A stretch of 64,000 nucleotides of DNA from Sympetrum striolatum (lineage: Eukaryota; Arthropoda; Insecta; Odonata; Libellulidae), in contig OX388341.1 of assembly GCA_947579665.1 (NCBI GenBank), forward strand, positions 1,798,001-1,862,000, given 5' to 3'. Below the pieces are notes generated by a model. The model saw only the letters and a list, made by a program, of their open reading frames with translations. It was not told the origin of the DNA and searched no databases. Positions 25,871 through 40,400 of this stretch are shown piece by piece. The number at the start of each line of letters is the position of its first letter. The stretch's first letter is position 1. Both the position numbers and the translations under genes were made by a program.

Positions 25871-28282
25871 GATTTGCAGACGGAGCCGGAAACCAACGTA
25901 CGCTACCGCCACCTCTACACTTCTCAACCTTTGAGACTCTCACCACTTGTAAATGAACTAAAATAAATGACGCCTCTATTATGATACAATGTTGCCTACT
26001 TGCTTCGAATTGTCCGGGGCCTCCTAGGTCGTCAGACTTGACCCCATTAAATCTTTTTCTGTGGGCTTACATAAATCAAATAGATGAAGATTAACAAAAT
26101 TGAGCCCATGAAGACCCCTCATAATGGACCAGTAACTATAGTAACACTCCTTCGACGTGGAATGAGGTCGTGTACGTCGCCTGGATGTTTGTCGTGCCAC
26201 CTAGGGTGTCCACATTGAATTAAGTGGAAACCAAAACTTTCATTTTTTTACGCTGTAACGCTGAAAACCAGAAATGTTTACTATAAATATTTTATTTTGG
26301 ATACCTTACACCTTACATCCACTGTATTTTAACCGGTGTTCTTCCAGTTAAGAAAATTACGCATTTTTTACTTGACATTGCAGTGTGTAGCCTATCTACC
26401 ATGTCGCAAACTGTCACTTATGACCAGATCTGCCTTGGCATCGGATGTCCCGCTGCTTCCTACACGTACGGAACTATCTAACCCCCAACTGTTCTCGGAA
26501 AATTGGCGTAAGATTAGAAATTCATGGCATGTAGCCATTCCTTAATTATATATGGGTGATCGCTTTTGTATTTTCAGAGTAGTTACGGCCCTCATCTTGC
26601 TTAACATTAATATTAGTTTTATCGTAGAAACACGCTTATCAGACAAAATGAACACTAAAAAATTTAATTTCGAGTCACAGGGCACGTTAGTATATCCCAC
26701 AGCATTTTCACTTAATGTCAGCTAATTATGCGCAATCAAGTCAAACTGGAGGCAAAGAATATACTTAATTCAAATTGTATTCGCTTCGAACAGCAAAATG
26801 AAAGTCGATAAGGATTCTCTTTGCGTTTAAAATTGCGAAATATGAAGAAAAAAATACTTGAAACGACAAACTGCTTTGCAAATAGTACTATATTTAAAGA
26901 CAGCTAGACTTAGATGTAACATTTTTGGTAACTTCTGACTTAATAGAAGGAAAAATCTAAAACGACTTTTGGCTAGGGTATCAATACTACTCTATTGTCA
27001 TATTTCTTATTAAAGAAGTCTTAAAATGGAGTTAAATGCTAAATTGCTTCCTCTATATTTGATTCTTCGCTTCTGACTACAAAACTTTCATCGGCACACT
27101 TTTTATATCATGAAATAATTAAATATTTAAAGACTATTCCGTACATATTCTAAGGCGTTAATTATAATTGCCATTTTGCGATGGCAGTACCTTTAAATTG
27201 TTTTTCCGCAGTAAAGGATCCTAAAATGTTTACGCTATTTTTATTTAACTGTAGTACTGACAATTATATTAAAGATTATTAACCCTTCAGGAAAGGTACC
27301 AAACTAAAATAAAAAAAATAGAAGCAACTAAAATTTAAGGTTCCGCTAGCAATTTTAATAAATCAACAGACATTGTAATGGTTTCTCTAAATTCTATTTA
27401 TCGTTGCTAAATTGTGAAAAATTTCAGCCGATCGATTTTTTTTCAGTTTGAATTCGTTTTGTCTTCATAAGTTGTATGAATTAATTTGCTTATTTAATGT
27501 GAATCTTTTTTGATATCTCGATTTTTAAAGACTCGCATTTAAAATTTTCATTGCCTCTTAAACCTCCCCTTAAAATCTTAGCTGGAGGAGGAATTTTTAT
27601 TATTTGAATAATTATTGAACTTAATATCATTGATTATTCTTCACGCGATTCGATCGTGGAATAGTTTGCTATCGCCAATTGTTTCAGGCACGACTTTGTG
27701 GTAGGATTCGGTAATGCGGAAGGAAAAAATTCGCAATTTTTACCCATACTTATTCTTTTATAGCCATCGACGCTTCACTTGGTCATCATTCCTGCCCTCT
27801 CATCAAGGAATGAGAAATATTAAAATTCATTTATAATTTATCGTCATGTAATAGAAAAATCTAATTCCTTTTACACATCATATCCGCTTTTTAAGACTTA
27901 TTCAAAAAACGATCCCGGATTTCTAAAAGAAGTAGCTAGCGTGATTTCCTTATCGTATAGTGCAGCCTCAAATGTTTACATTGCTCTAAATATTTATTAG
28001 ATGATCTCAGTCGCCCATGGCTGAATAGTGCGATAACTCTATCCACTTGAGTTCGCTATCTTATCTACAATTCCTGGGGAAAAACTTCCGATCCTATCTT
28101 TGAATGAACTTCCTCTACTGTGGTCCTCAAAAGCCTTTACTTGAACCGCGAAAGATAATTTTGCACGATATGGAACATTTGAAAATGGAGTTTAACTTTT
28201 TTATTTGTGTATGGAAATACTATACTGTATGCTTTTAGGGCACCAATCAACACTCAACACTGACATTTGCTCTTATTTTCAG
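25871..28282. other. Non-coding stretch upstream of first visible cyclase exon
   Basis: No exon supported. If the cyclase has further 5' exons in this window, as the splice acceptor at 28282 requires, they should lie somewhere before this point, but I could not identify one by sequence. Confidence 0.5.
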
Positions 28283-28423
28283 GAGCAGTTCCGAATCAAA
28301 GATCTCGAGGGTCTTTACCTTCGATACCAAAGGCGCCTTCAACATGCTTACTTCTCCATCTTCCTCATGCTGCAGCTCTTCATCGGCATCACTCACATGA
28401 TCGTCCTTCTTTGCGCCTCGGAA
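28283..28423 (+). CDS. Cyclase exon 1 (first visible): N-terminal segment and first membrane helix
   Basis: 47 codons bounded by acceptor ttattttcag and donor gtaagt, phase 0 at both ends. It encodes [20 protein letters not shown] and then a hydrophobic helix ending MIVLLCASE. It is noticeably more GC-rich than the later exons. No start codon is needed here because the acceptor implies upstream exons. Confidence 0.85.
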
Positions 28424-31400
28424 GTAAGTAAAAATGATATTCCTTTTTGTGACGCAATATAAAAATAATAATTTCAATCGCATGGAACAGTATGAATATT
28501 AAGTCAGTACCAGGATTACTATTTCTTGAATTAATAATCGCATTTCTATGGGTCTAATTCCACACCTCATTCATTACCATCTTTAATTGGATTAAAAAAA
28601 TTTAGAGTCACTCATCAGATTTTGATTTTATTGGAGAGCTTGTTTACATTGTTATCTCACTTTTCACGACTAGTAAAGTTTTGGGCTGTATAGGATATTG
28701 GCGTTGTCATGTTTTAAAGTTGTTTATTAGTTATGATTGTTGTTGTTGTGATAAATGGATTTGTTCTCGGACGTTTAATCTATTTCTCGGTATTGAAATG
28801 ATCGGAATACGAAGTAATATTCAGGAAATAGTATACATATTACTTGAGGAAGTAATTATAATATTATACGGGAGTATAATATTACAGGCTGCTTCAAACT
28901 TTGATTCGAATATGAAAAATTCCGTCAACGAAAAATATCAAAATTTATCACGTATTTTATGACGAAGTCGTGTAAATTTTAAAAAGAAGATGGAGGTTTT
29001 CTGTAAGAAAACATTTCATTTCGATTCTAACTTCACGATCTTCAAAATATAAAACTGCAATCCTTGTCAATTCTTCCAAGTACAATCCTGTTGTCCAGTT
29101 TGAATTCCAATGGTCTATATTCTTACGATATTCCTACTTTGAGCATTGAAAGTCCATCTGAGTATAAATCGATTGTGATAAAGTATTTCGATAGAAAAGC
29201 ATCAAAGAAGTATGAATCCAGAATAAAGGTGAATTCTTATCGATATAGTCATTGTGGACATCTAAAGATAAGTCGCTTACCACACCAATTGTGTTTTGCT
29301 GAATCACTGATTAACCAGATTCGAGGATATGATTATAATATTCAATTCTTTGTATCTCTCAACGAAAATTAAGTTTACTATCCTTTAATCCTCGTTTGGA
29401 AGATTTATCGATATCTATTTATCCATATATCACAATTAAAAGTTAGATTCGTAGAAATTTGTGGTCTTGGATTGCTTAGATGATAAAAACTAAAGCTCGG
29501 TTCACACGGTGCATGTTTTCTTGCTTGATTCTTTGCGTGGAGCCTTGCATGCTCGCTAGCACGAAAATTTGGTTTCTGCCTGCTGCTGGGCATGCTCCCT
29601 TGCTTGATTTTGAGGAATAGGACAAGTGCTATTTTTCCTGCATGTTTCGCTGATGGTTGGTTGCTATGCGTTGCTAGCTGAACTATTTATTGCTAGCGAG
29701 CATGCAGAGATCCACGCAAAGAATCAAGCAAGAAAACATACACCGTGTGAACCGAGCTTAATTGTAAGCTTTTTCCATTATCATCAATCCCTGTCAAAAA
29801 CAGAACTCATCATAAGCTTTACAAACATTTCGCCGAGAACGGTTAATAAAACGTTATAAAATATTTAGAATTTGTTAGGATAGTTATTATCTAATCATGT
29901 CAGCCTTTCAATAATTAATATTTGGGAAACTAAGAGTTTGTCCAATATTGTATCTCTCTTTATGTATAAAGCTGGGTTTAAACATGCAATGCGCCAGTTG
30001 TTTCAAAATTTACTCGCTCCAGTATCACTGGCGCCAGTGCTTGTTTACAAACATTTCAAGAATTTTTAATTGGAGCAGTATTAAACATGGCTGAGACCCT
30101 TTGCGCGTATGTCGATAAGGAACAATATTTATTTAAAATCAACAGTCTCAGGCGACGTCTTGTGGAAATACGTCATGATGAAAATAACAAAATTTGTACT
30201 TTTTCCACAGCATTACTGTGGAAAAAGTACAAATTTTGTTATTTTCATCAATATTAATTTAATGGAAAATTATTTTTCTTCGGGAGGTTTGTGATTTTAC
30301 AACCTCTCGATAAGTTAAAACTAATTGTTCCAATAAATCGCTTTTTCGTGAAATTTTTGACTTTTCCTGCTGCCACTCCTGAGATGGAGTCAAGTGACGG
30401 CTTCTGCGCTTGATTATATGCAAAATCGATTGGTAAGAAGGAGGAAAACAATGGAGGAAGTCTACCGGGGCCAGAACTTTTTTCTACTTTTACTGGCGCC
30501 AATTGATTTTCCGTTTTTCCATAGGCCAGTCGACTGGCGCCAGTAATCATTGCATGTGTTGTAAACCCAGCTTTATTGTCTTTTCTTCAATCAATATTTA
30601 ATAGAATATCTATCAAAAACTGAATAATAAACGCAGAAAACATTCAATGTGACTTTATTTCTGCTTTTAAAATTGACGTCCGTGCGACCATCCTGAATTT
30701 GTTTCAATTTCAATTTTCACTGAAATTTGGCCATGGACATGAAGCTAATTTTTAGAGAGTTTTGGACTCATCTTGTAATATATTGTTCGTTCGTAATTAC
30801 TTTGGCTTTCCTTGGATATCCATCGATCTCTCAAAACCTTGAAGGTGTTAAGCGACGCACCGGTCTACTGCAAATTGCGTATCGTTGCTTTGGGAGGAAT
30901 ACTATGGCTAACAGATATTTTTTGTATTAATGATGGGCTTGATATTTTCCTTTTTAAATAGATTGTAACTCTCGTTCATCTTGAAAGTTTTTTTCGTGTA
31001 GTTGAACTCATTCTTAAGTAATAGAATTGATGTGCCATCAGTGCTTAAATGTGACATGAGTTAGAGATTCTTTGGTATTTTCAAAATTCTCTCGATACTA
31101 ATTCTTTGGGTTAAAGTAGAGGCGCCCACATATATATATATATGATATATATGATATATTTGAGATGCATTAATTTCTCTCCTCTTGAATGTAAAATACG
31201 GAAATTGTCACGAAAGTTATTGAAAGCAAGCGACTAATTATCGAAGAAAAAATGTGTAAGGAATAACGAGAGAAGATAAATGATCTAAATTTGCGATCAC
31301 AGACGAACATTTATCAATTTGACCATTTGAAATGTCACTTTGGTGACTATGGCATTTGGTGCAGTTGCTTCTCTGAGCCACGGATTGGGATTTCATCTTT

Positions 31401-34400
31401 TTTATTGTGAATCGTATGAAATTTTGTTCTTAAAATCATCTACGCGACATAGTATTTACAGTTTATTTTGTAGAATTTATTTTTTATGCGTCAAAATTAT
31501 ACTCCCGTATATCCACGAAGGTTAGGAAATAAATTTTCTCGGAATATTGGTATAGATGTTGGTAGATACTATCCTGTAAGGGTGTGCATCCCCTAGAGAT
31601 ACAGAATCTGCCGTGAGGGACGAAGGAGGGACCAGCTGGCAGTAAAATGTTTCTTAAATTGTATATTCGTGGTAACGCAAAATTACTCCTACTCAAGTTG
31701 CTAATTCAGAGTCAGGTATTTATTTCTTATTTTTATGTAAATAATAGCATTTTTAGGCGAAGATTTTAAATTGTGTCAAATTTAACAGAAAATTGTTTCC
31801 TTTTTTACTTTCTCCATATACGAAGTATAGAGAAAGTATTGTTTTCATGAAAAAAATCGACTTCGAGATTTCAACGGAAATACATGTTTTGGGGTCCCTA
31901 GAACACGTTTGGACCATTTTCGGAATGATGTCTGTGTGTATGTATGTGTGTATTTGTGGGCGCTCAAACGTAAAAACTATTAGTCGTATCAATACCAAAC
32001 TTCATATATAGCACTGTGGTGGGTGCTGTCAGAGTTGATTAGTTTTTGGAGTAAATCGGTTAACCGGAAGTTGAGCTTTATTCTTCGAAGCAAATTTCCG
32101 TCTTTGCAAAATTCCTCCATTAATCTGATATTTAGGTATATACAGTTATCTACAAAAATTACAAAAAACGTATTTGTATATATCTTCCAAGTTTAGATTG
32201 AATATAGAGTTTGAAAATACTGTCGTAGATAAATATTTACATCTTATATAGGGAGGAAGTCATGTGCTGGCCACATCAGATTTTTCCTTATGAAATTCAC
32301 ATACAGGAAAAAATACCAAGATGGAAAGTATGGCCTTTTTCTTACTGTCGAACTTTTTAAGCAAATGATTTTAATCTTGTTTAGTATACGAATGCATCCA
32401 TTTTCTGACCCACGAAGGCAGACCTTGTTATTGATTCCTCGGCTAAGGGTCATTATTCGAAAATGGCTGATTCATCATTGTGTCACTTGTTTACGGCTCT
32501 GATATTTTCCTCCGGCTCTGTTGATCTTCCTGTTTGGCTCTCCTTATCAATTTGTTAGCGATCGAAGAAATTTCAGGGTAGACTGTGTATGAAGTAGTGA
32601 CTGGAAGTGACGCTTTATTGAAATTTTAGTTTAACGGTGTATTTTCATCAAATATTATGCAACATATTGATTTTCATCGAGGAAATGTGAGATTAAACTG
32701 AAACTGAGCGGTTAAATTACATTTCGAAAAGCATCTCTAAAATATTGTAAGGATTATTTGAATTCCGCAGTCGTTAGGAAAGTCATTCAAGAATGGCGAG
32801 TGGTTCGTCGCTATGCGAAATTAAGAATAGAAAAGCTCAGAGCATTGGACATGCTCTACACAAAATGAGTAGTGAAATAATTTATTATCTTTCTTCGGAG
32901 AAAGGAATTTTCCTAAAAACATTCTATATTAGGTTGTAATGTTAGCAACGGAAATTTTTCCATATTAAATTAGATTTTAACTTTTCTATTATGTATTTTC
33001 GTTTTATGAGTACCCCATTGATATTATTTTTCACCTTCACTACTCTTGTTTCCGAAATTTCTGACGTAGATCTCTGACCACTTGTGGGCCATCAATGGGT
33101 TGTGAAACCCCTCAAAGACACCTGTATTCATCGTTAATAGACAACGTCCTTCCTTCGAGGGCCGCCATTGTCCTGTTTGGGTGCCAAAGGTCACTCGTGC
33201 CACGGCCAATCAATCGAACCCCCAATGTCATTTCCGCATCGCCTTTCGTCCGTTCGTCCCAATCTACTATCGTCTCATATTTTACTTCATTTCTTCGTTC
33301 TATTTTTACTTGGAGATTAAAAAGCCATTCCATTATAAATTCCTGGGGTTCAATCAATAAAAGTGAAGACATTCCGTATCCGATTTTTTTAGGCTAAGAA
33401 ATTTCAGCAGCCATGAATATTATACTACCATTTTTTCCGGAAAAGAAAATATTTAATATCAGTTACAGTCACGTTTATTTACTTTTGGAATTAAGGTTTA
33501 GCGTAGTTTTTGACCGATAAATTTACTTGTGCGATGAAGTTGCTCATAATATTGCGTAAGCGTATGAGGCGTCTTTGAACCCCAGCATTATTTACTCGGC
33601 TCGTCTGAACCATTGAAATGTATTATTTATTCAGCTGGATTGAAGTATCCAATCTGATAATTCAAATAGCTGCTCTCAATTAGTGCAGAGGAAAATGTAT
33701 CCAAAGAACGCGCCTCCACACTTCGCTCATCGCCCGTCTCTTTGAAATCTTCTCAGATGCAAAGTTTGAAGCTGATGCTGGAACAGAATCGGGGCGATGA
33801 GGTAAAAATTTCCATTGTCGTTTGTCAAAGGTTCAATTTCAGGGAAAGAATACATGGAGTTGACTTCTAATTTACTGCATCTCGCAATCTACTTTAGTAA
33901 GAAAATACTGCTTCGTCCTTTGTTTTTTTATTATTATGAAATGATTAAAATCATTTTGATACAACGATTAAAAATATTTTTTTATCAATTAATAAAGTTC
34001 GCGAAGGTTAATAATGGTATCGCCAGCCAATAAGACTCAATTATTAACTTTCAGCCTGCTTATAGTATTCGTAATATGAAAAGTAGTTTGGCATCTGAGA
34101 TTATTTCTAAAACTGCTGTTGCTTAAATATTATGTTGGATAATACTTCTTGGATTCGTGAGCGCATTAGTACAAGATGTAGGGAGGAATGTCAGGATTCT
34201 TTCTCCGTCGTTCAAGGGGCGACCGGACCATTCCCTGGGTTATTCCGCCATCCCAGCTAAACAGTAAATGATTGGTTGAATATCGCACGACCTAACAGCC
34301 AATGTTGGCGAGCACATGATTTTCTTCGCTATGCGTCGTTAAAATTTTGTTTTTAACAGTTTTCATCTAATTTTTTTACGTCATATTTCATTGAGGTATT

Positions 34401-37400
34401 TGCGTTTTTATACTGTCATATGTTCAAAAAAAGCCAACCTATTGTCTAATACTTGAGCTACATTTTCATTCCGGTAAATTAACTGTTTCACGTGGCCGTT
34501 TGCTGCAGTACGACGCACAGTGGGCCAAAATCCAAAAAAGCTGGCCAATATTCAAAAAACGAAAATAAACAAACAAACCACAAACAGTTGATTTATATAA
34601 ATAAGCATATGCTCTTTAAGATATGGTACCACACAGAGCTTGCAATACGCCTTGAAAATCGTTACAGCTGCTCAAAGTAGAGCAAGTCAGGGTGATTTTG
34701 GCGATGGAAATTTTTCTGTGGAAAATAGCTAAATATATAGCTTTATTAAATAAACATTACCATATTGATTTCTAAGTATTTTGATCCACAAAATTGATCT
34801 TTATTACATGAATGGAGACAAATTTTGTTTCTTTTTACGTGTTTTTTAATTTTTCAAACATTGTGCTGTTTTTTCATCAAATTTGATGTTTAACGGAAAT
34901 TATCATTTTTGTTTACATCGAGTTACACGGGGTTGTTTGCACTGTGTGATAGAGTAAAGCATGTAGAACAATATTCGGAAGACAATTCTTGCGATTATAA
35001 TTTTAACAACCATTTGTATTTAAAATAGGGCTGGGTAAAATCGGTATATAAATTATCGATACGTATCTAGAATTTTCGGAAAGTTATCGATTTTTATCGA
35101 TAAAATATCGATAACTTCCCCCTTCATAGTACCTAGCAGAAAAATTTCAATCATGGTGTACTATATATATAGAAACATTGGAGAGAAAAAAAGACAATAT
35201 ATTGAAGAAAGTCGTGTTATTTTTTTTATTAAACAGTGAAATAGCATCAAAATCTACAGCATTACAATTTTAAAAAGTGATAATTTTCACGCAGAAAAAT
35301 AAGTTTCTCTGCCATTTCTGGGCACAGGGACGCTTTTTTGTTCGTGATTACGTTCCCGGCCGTAGAGTTAACCTTTTCTGATGGCACAGAAGAGGCAGGG
35401 ACAATGAGGTACCTTAACGCAATATTTTTCAGAGCCTCACAGGCCGTATAATTGGTCCAAAAACTGATGACATCGGCGTTTTCGTTTAAAACAGGCTCCT
35501 CCAAATAAGTATTGAAATGCACTATAGCCTGTGAAGTGCCGGAAATTGTTGGCTTCTGCTTCGTGCTTTTTGCTCTGAATTCGTCCAAAAAAAAGAATCG
35601 CCCTGTAAAAGAATTAAATTATCAGTTAAGATAAATACCTAGTAAACCATACTCAGTTTTTCGACGCAGCTACAACCCTGTATTGGGCAATAATTGTGTT
35701 TTTAGGTTGGGCTACACACAGGGCCGGATTAAGAATGAGGGGGCCCCAGGGCCGATCAATATTGATCACATTTGTGTGGGGGCCCTTTTGCGGTCACAAA
35801 TTAATTACATTATACAATAAGATTATGTCTTCAATTCATTTTATTTATTTATTATCGCAATTTTAACTTAGTCATCTAATACAGCGTAGAAGTCAGTAGA
35901 GTTAAACATAAGTAAATTGTTTCAAATTGCATCTGTACACAGTAGTAACAAATGTACTATCAAATTGTAATATTAAAAAGACTTTTTACTTTTTTTGATA
36001 AATGAAAACTTTGTATCAATATTATTGTTCATAATATTTATAATTAAGTATTTTATAATAATATTATTAACAAATATTTGTTTAATATTGAAATTTTAAA
36101 TAATCCGTTATCGTGGTCTCTACCTCTATGTTGAATCCTGATCCCATCATTGCGACGAAATCATACCAAAATGCTAATGACTGGAACGTAGCCAATTTAA
36201 AACTAATTTTGCAATAAAAAATTAATAAAAAAATTAATTATTTGTGAAAATGTATTATACGTAAGCTATAGCCAAAATTATATATGTTGTAACTTGATGC
36301 AAGTTCAATTTCATCGAGAAACATATTTTCAATTCCTCGAACGCCGTTGCAGGAGTCATAACTTGTTCAAATGTTATAATATGGTAAGCAATATTTTTTA
36401 CGGATTTTATATAGCTCTTACTGTTATTAGTATCAATATTTTGATAATTATTACAGGAAATTATGAATTTAAACTTGACCAGTCAACCATCGAAATTAAG
36501 CTTTGTAATTGCATATTTAATTTTTATGCAAATAATAGATCCGTTGAATATATTGAAAAAATAATGACAAAACACGTTTATCAGCCCAACATATCTCAGA
36601 AATCCACTTGATGTTCCGTATGGACTGAAAATTATAAGAGTTATTAATTTTGGCCAACTTTTTTCGATTTTGGCCCACTGTCAGACTTAGCTACGATGTT
36701 GTCAATCAGGGCACTGTAGCACCCAGGGCTAATGGCACTGTAGCACCCAGGGCTAATGGCACTGTAGCACCCAGGGTCATTCCGCCGCAGTGGCGGCATA
36801 GACCATAGCTTAGCTCTAGGCATAGCTTAATTTGTTTAATGCGGAAACAATCTAATAATTTACTTTTATAGGTGCGATGTATGTTTACTATTGATTTACT
36901 TACTACCATTTCATTTCTCAAATTTTCTACTGCTTTATTCCGTGAACAATGCAATTTTTTCGTTGAAATCGTCTCAATCCCTGCGCCACTGTGCATTTGA
37001 CGCATTTATTCAGTAGTTATGATATCGGTTAAATACATTCAGATTCCAAACAAGTGAATTAAGCTTTTAAGAGTTTTCATCTGCCGTAAAACGTATTTGG
37101 CAAGCTGTAGAAAATTCAATTCCCTTAAGGTGGCGCCATTACTCCGGTCTCCCCTACTTCCCAAATGTCTGCAACAAATATCCTTCCTTCCCTTTAAACA
37201 ATCAGTTCCATTGATCTACAAGCTTCCGGAACTTCAAAACAATCTATTTGCATTCTAGGGATCAGAATCACGGTTACTATCTCAGGCACCAACTTGTTAC
37301 CGAATCGACCTTGTAACAGTTGGCAGATCCTTTGAGGTGGTCATAATGTGTTCGGCGCCGCGGATTTCCTTAAAAAAAATACAGGAACGCTTCTAGAATA

Positions 37401-40400
37401 CCGCATACTTCAGTCATCAGCCAACTCCAAGGAGGCTTCCGTCATAACTTAAATCGCCACGTGTCCCATTTTCGGGTACAATACCACTTTTTTTAAAGGC
37501 TTCAATACGAAAAGTATTCTAGAGGGGAGACAGGTAACAGCATTCACCGAAGGGGGAAAAAATATAAAAATTATTATTTTTACTTGTTTGAAACACTAAA
37601 ACCCCTAATAGTATACAATTTTCTAAGCTCTAATCACTTAGGCCCGAGTGCACCAATATCGGTTAAAGCTTAACCGCGGTTAAATTGTTAACTAACCGCG
37701 GTTAAGGCCATTTTCAAGTGCACCAATATCGGTTAGCGTTAACCGGGCAGCTGACCGCGGTTAAGAATTAACCGGCCGAAATCGACCGGTTAAGTTACTT
37801 AATCGGTGTAGCAACAAGAGTAGTAAACAGTTATGGCGTTTCGATTTGATAATTTTGAAGATAAACTCCCGTATTTAGATTATTTAGAAAACCACAATAA
37901 TTTACAGCGTAGAAACCATGACGCTAGGGTGAATCCTTTCGATAATTTAAGTGAAACTAAATTGTACGAAAGATATAGGTTGAGGAAAGAAACAGTGCTT
38001 TCCCTCTTAGAAAATATTCGCCGTCATCTTGAATATCCAAGCCATAGAAACAATCCTCTTTCGCCGATGGATAAACTTAAGTTTAAGTTAAATTTTGACT
38101 ACGTTGAGATTTTACGCCATAGAAGATTCTTTCGGAATACACCGAACTACTGCTTTACATGCAATTTATATACATATATACTACTTCCACTTCGTGAATT
38201 TCTACTATAGGAGTCTCAGTTAATGATACTGATTCATTTTGTGCTGTATCTGAATTCTCCAACACATCCTATAAACATTGAATATTAGTAGTTTACTATA
38301 CTCATGATTTATACAAGGTGTAAACTTATGTTACCTGTAACCCTACCTCTGATGAATTTGATAAATGTTGAAGTAGAATGATTATATGCTACTGATCTAA
38401 AAACGTAACCGGATTTGATTAAATTTTTCATTTTATCTGGTAACTGGTATGAATATTATTTTGCTAACCATTACTATTAAAGCTTAAACGATAAAAAGCA
38501 TCCGAATCAGAAGGGTTTTCCATTGGTGTTGAATCAGGACCCAAAATAAATGCTACCTTTTCGTTAATTCTAATTCTTTTTTAATTTGATGGCCCTCTTC
38601 TTATCCAGTCTTATACATTTCCATCTTCTCACCTGCTATATCTTTCCTTGTCTTTCTTTTCTTGTTCTCATAGCATGTTTTCAATTGGCCATGTGATCTT
38701 TTAACAAAACCTTAAGGACCACATAAATTCACTCCTGTTATTTTAAAATTTAAGCAAGCTAAAGAAGTTATTTGAATAAGATTAAAATTAGTGAAAAAAT
38801 TAAGTTATAAGAGTGTTTCAACTGCACACTATAATTGCTGTTACCAAGGGCGTCGCCAGGGGGGGGGGGGGGCAGGGGGGGGGGCAGCTGCCCCCCCATG
38901 GAGACTCGTTCGCATTTTGGTTCGGGGTGTGTTGTAGAAACAATTTTTAGGCAGGAGCGTATTTGAAAAGAATTTAGACCCAAAACAAAGTCAAGTGATG
39001 GCACGTGTAAACACCAACGATGGGAAAAGTATTTCCTAGTAGGAAATTCATTTATACCTGTAGCGCAGCAAAAATATTTCAGCAATACTTTGTAGCAGAG
39101 TCAACAGCCATCCCTCCTTTCCTTCGCCCCTTCCCTCCCAAGAGAAGAAAAGTTCGGTTCCAGGATGAACAATGTAGTTAGAACTGCCTCTCGATGCGAT
39201 CAGCGCGCGAGGTTATGCGATTATGTCCTCTCTCTCAAACTTCCTTGAGTATCGTCCGACAATCCCCGGCAGAAGACAAAGGATTCAGTTTTTTTTTCGT
39301 TTTCCCTTCAAAATGGACATAAGAAAGTTTTGCGGTGAGTGTTTTGCAAATAGGCCCAAGCAGTGGCGCAGTGAGGGGGGGTTTTAGGGGTTTAAACCCC
39401 CCAAGAGTCAAGTACTATGACTAGCTCTGTGCTTTTTTCTACTGAAGAGTACAAAACCCCAATCATTTGCTTGATAAATTTAGCGAAAGCTTTGCATTCA
39501 AGTAAATATGGCTCCGATTACAGCTAAGTTGATGTTTTCGGTAGCAGAGCAGGCGTAGAGCCGACATCGATATCAATGGAACGCTACGAGTGTTTCGCAC
39601 ACAATTTTCAACGCGTGCACTTCTTAAGCCTATCCTTTTGTTAGATGACTCACACCGTAAGATAAGATTCCCATGAGAAGAATTCGAAAGTGCTGATTCG
39701 TTTACTCCTCCCAAAAACACAAGAGAACATTCGAGAAATAATTCGAAACTCACACCCTGAAAACAGAGATTAAGATTACGTTTAAGAGACAAACAAATTG
39801 ATAAAACGCTCAGATCTTCTGCATGTGACTATTTTTAGGATGTGAATGCAAAGCTAGGCTCGTGAATAGTGCATTTTAGAAATTCACAGTGAACAGTTCG
39901 AAGGAGAGTTTGGTTTGGATTTCATAAAATACAGATGAACACCCGAAAATTTTTTTTCACAGTCCGCTAATAGCTCGAGGCCTCTATCGGAAAAACGGAA
40001 GTTAATATCAATGTAGTTTTTTGTAAAATGACCATTATTAGTTGCATAAATTAGGATTGTATTATTTTAGGGCTGTTATCTGAGGGCACATCTCAAGATG
40101 AGTTTAGCGACAATTCCAAAGGCACTGATTCCTTTATTAAGCATTCTGGACGATTTTAAGTCTGTACAGTAGACTTCATTTCTCAGGGTGATGATATAAA
40201 ATATACTGATCCTTATTTTATAATTACCCGTTAATTTGCTGTATAGTTACGAAAATAATTCAATAACCTGGTTTCCTAAGAAATTTGTAAAAGTGTTGGA
40301 GCAATACAAGTTATCAGTAAAAATTAATTTTCGATGATATTATTAAAAATATACCCATTTTGGAAGCAAATCAGTCAGCCGAAAGATATTATGCGCATAG

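Larger units (their letters stand above)
34518..36680. mobile_element. 2.2-kb element with 31-bp terminal inverted repeats
   Basis: Left end cagtgggccaaaatcc... (34518-34548) and right end ...gattttggcccactg (36650-36680) are complementary over about 31 bp with two or three mismatches, including a tggcca block. No matching target duplication is visible, and no transposase of its own is recognised. It contains hAT debris (35027-35600) and another hAT-like end at about 35727. The superfamily is unassigned. Confidence 0.65.

Noticed and set aside
25490..25966. Several overlapping open frames on both strands
   Set aside because: They coincide with a GC-rich inverted-repeat element. Open frames on both strands follow from composition.
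26336..26545. Possible upstream exon with acceptor gacattgcag
   Set aside because: The reading frame does not match any cyclase N-terminus and the donor taagat is poor.
36706..37005. Minus-strand frame with repeated LALGATVP
   Set aside because: The repeat comes from a 24-bp DNA minisatellite, and the rest has no family resemblance.
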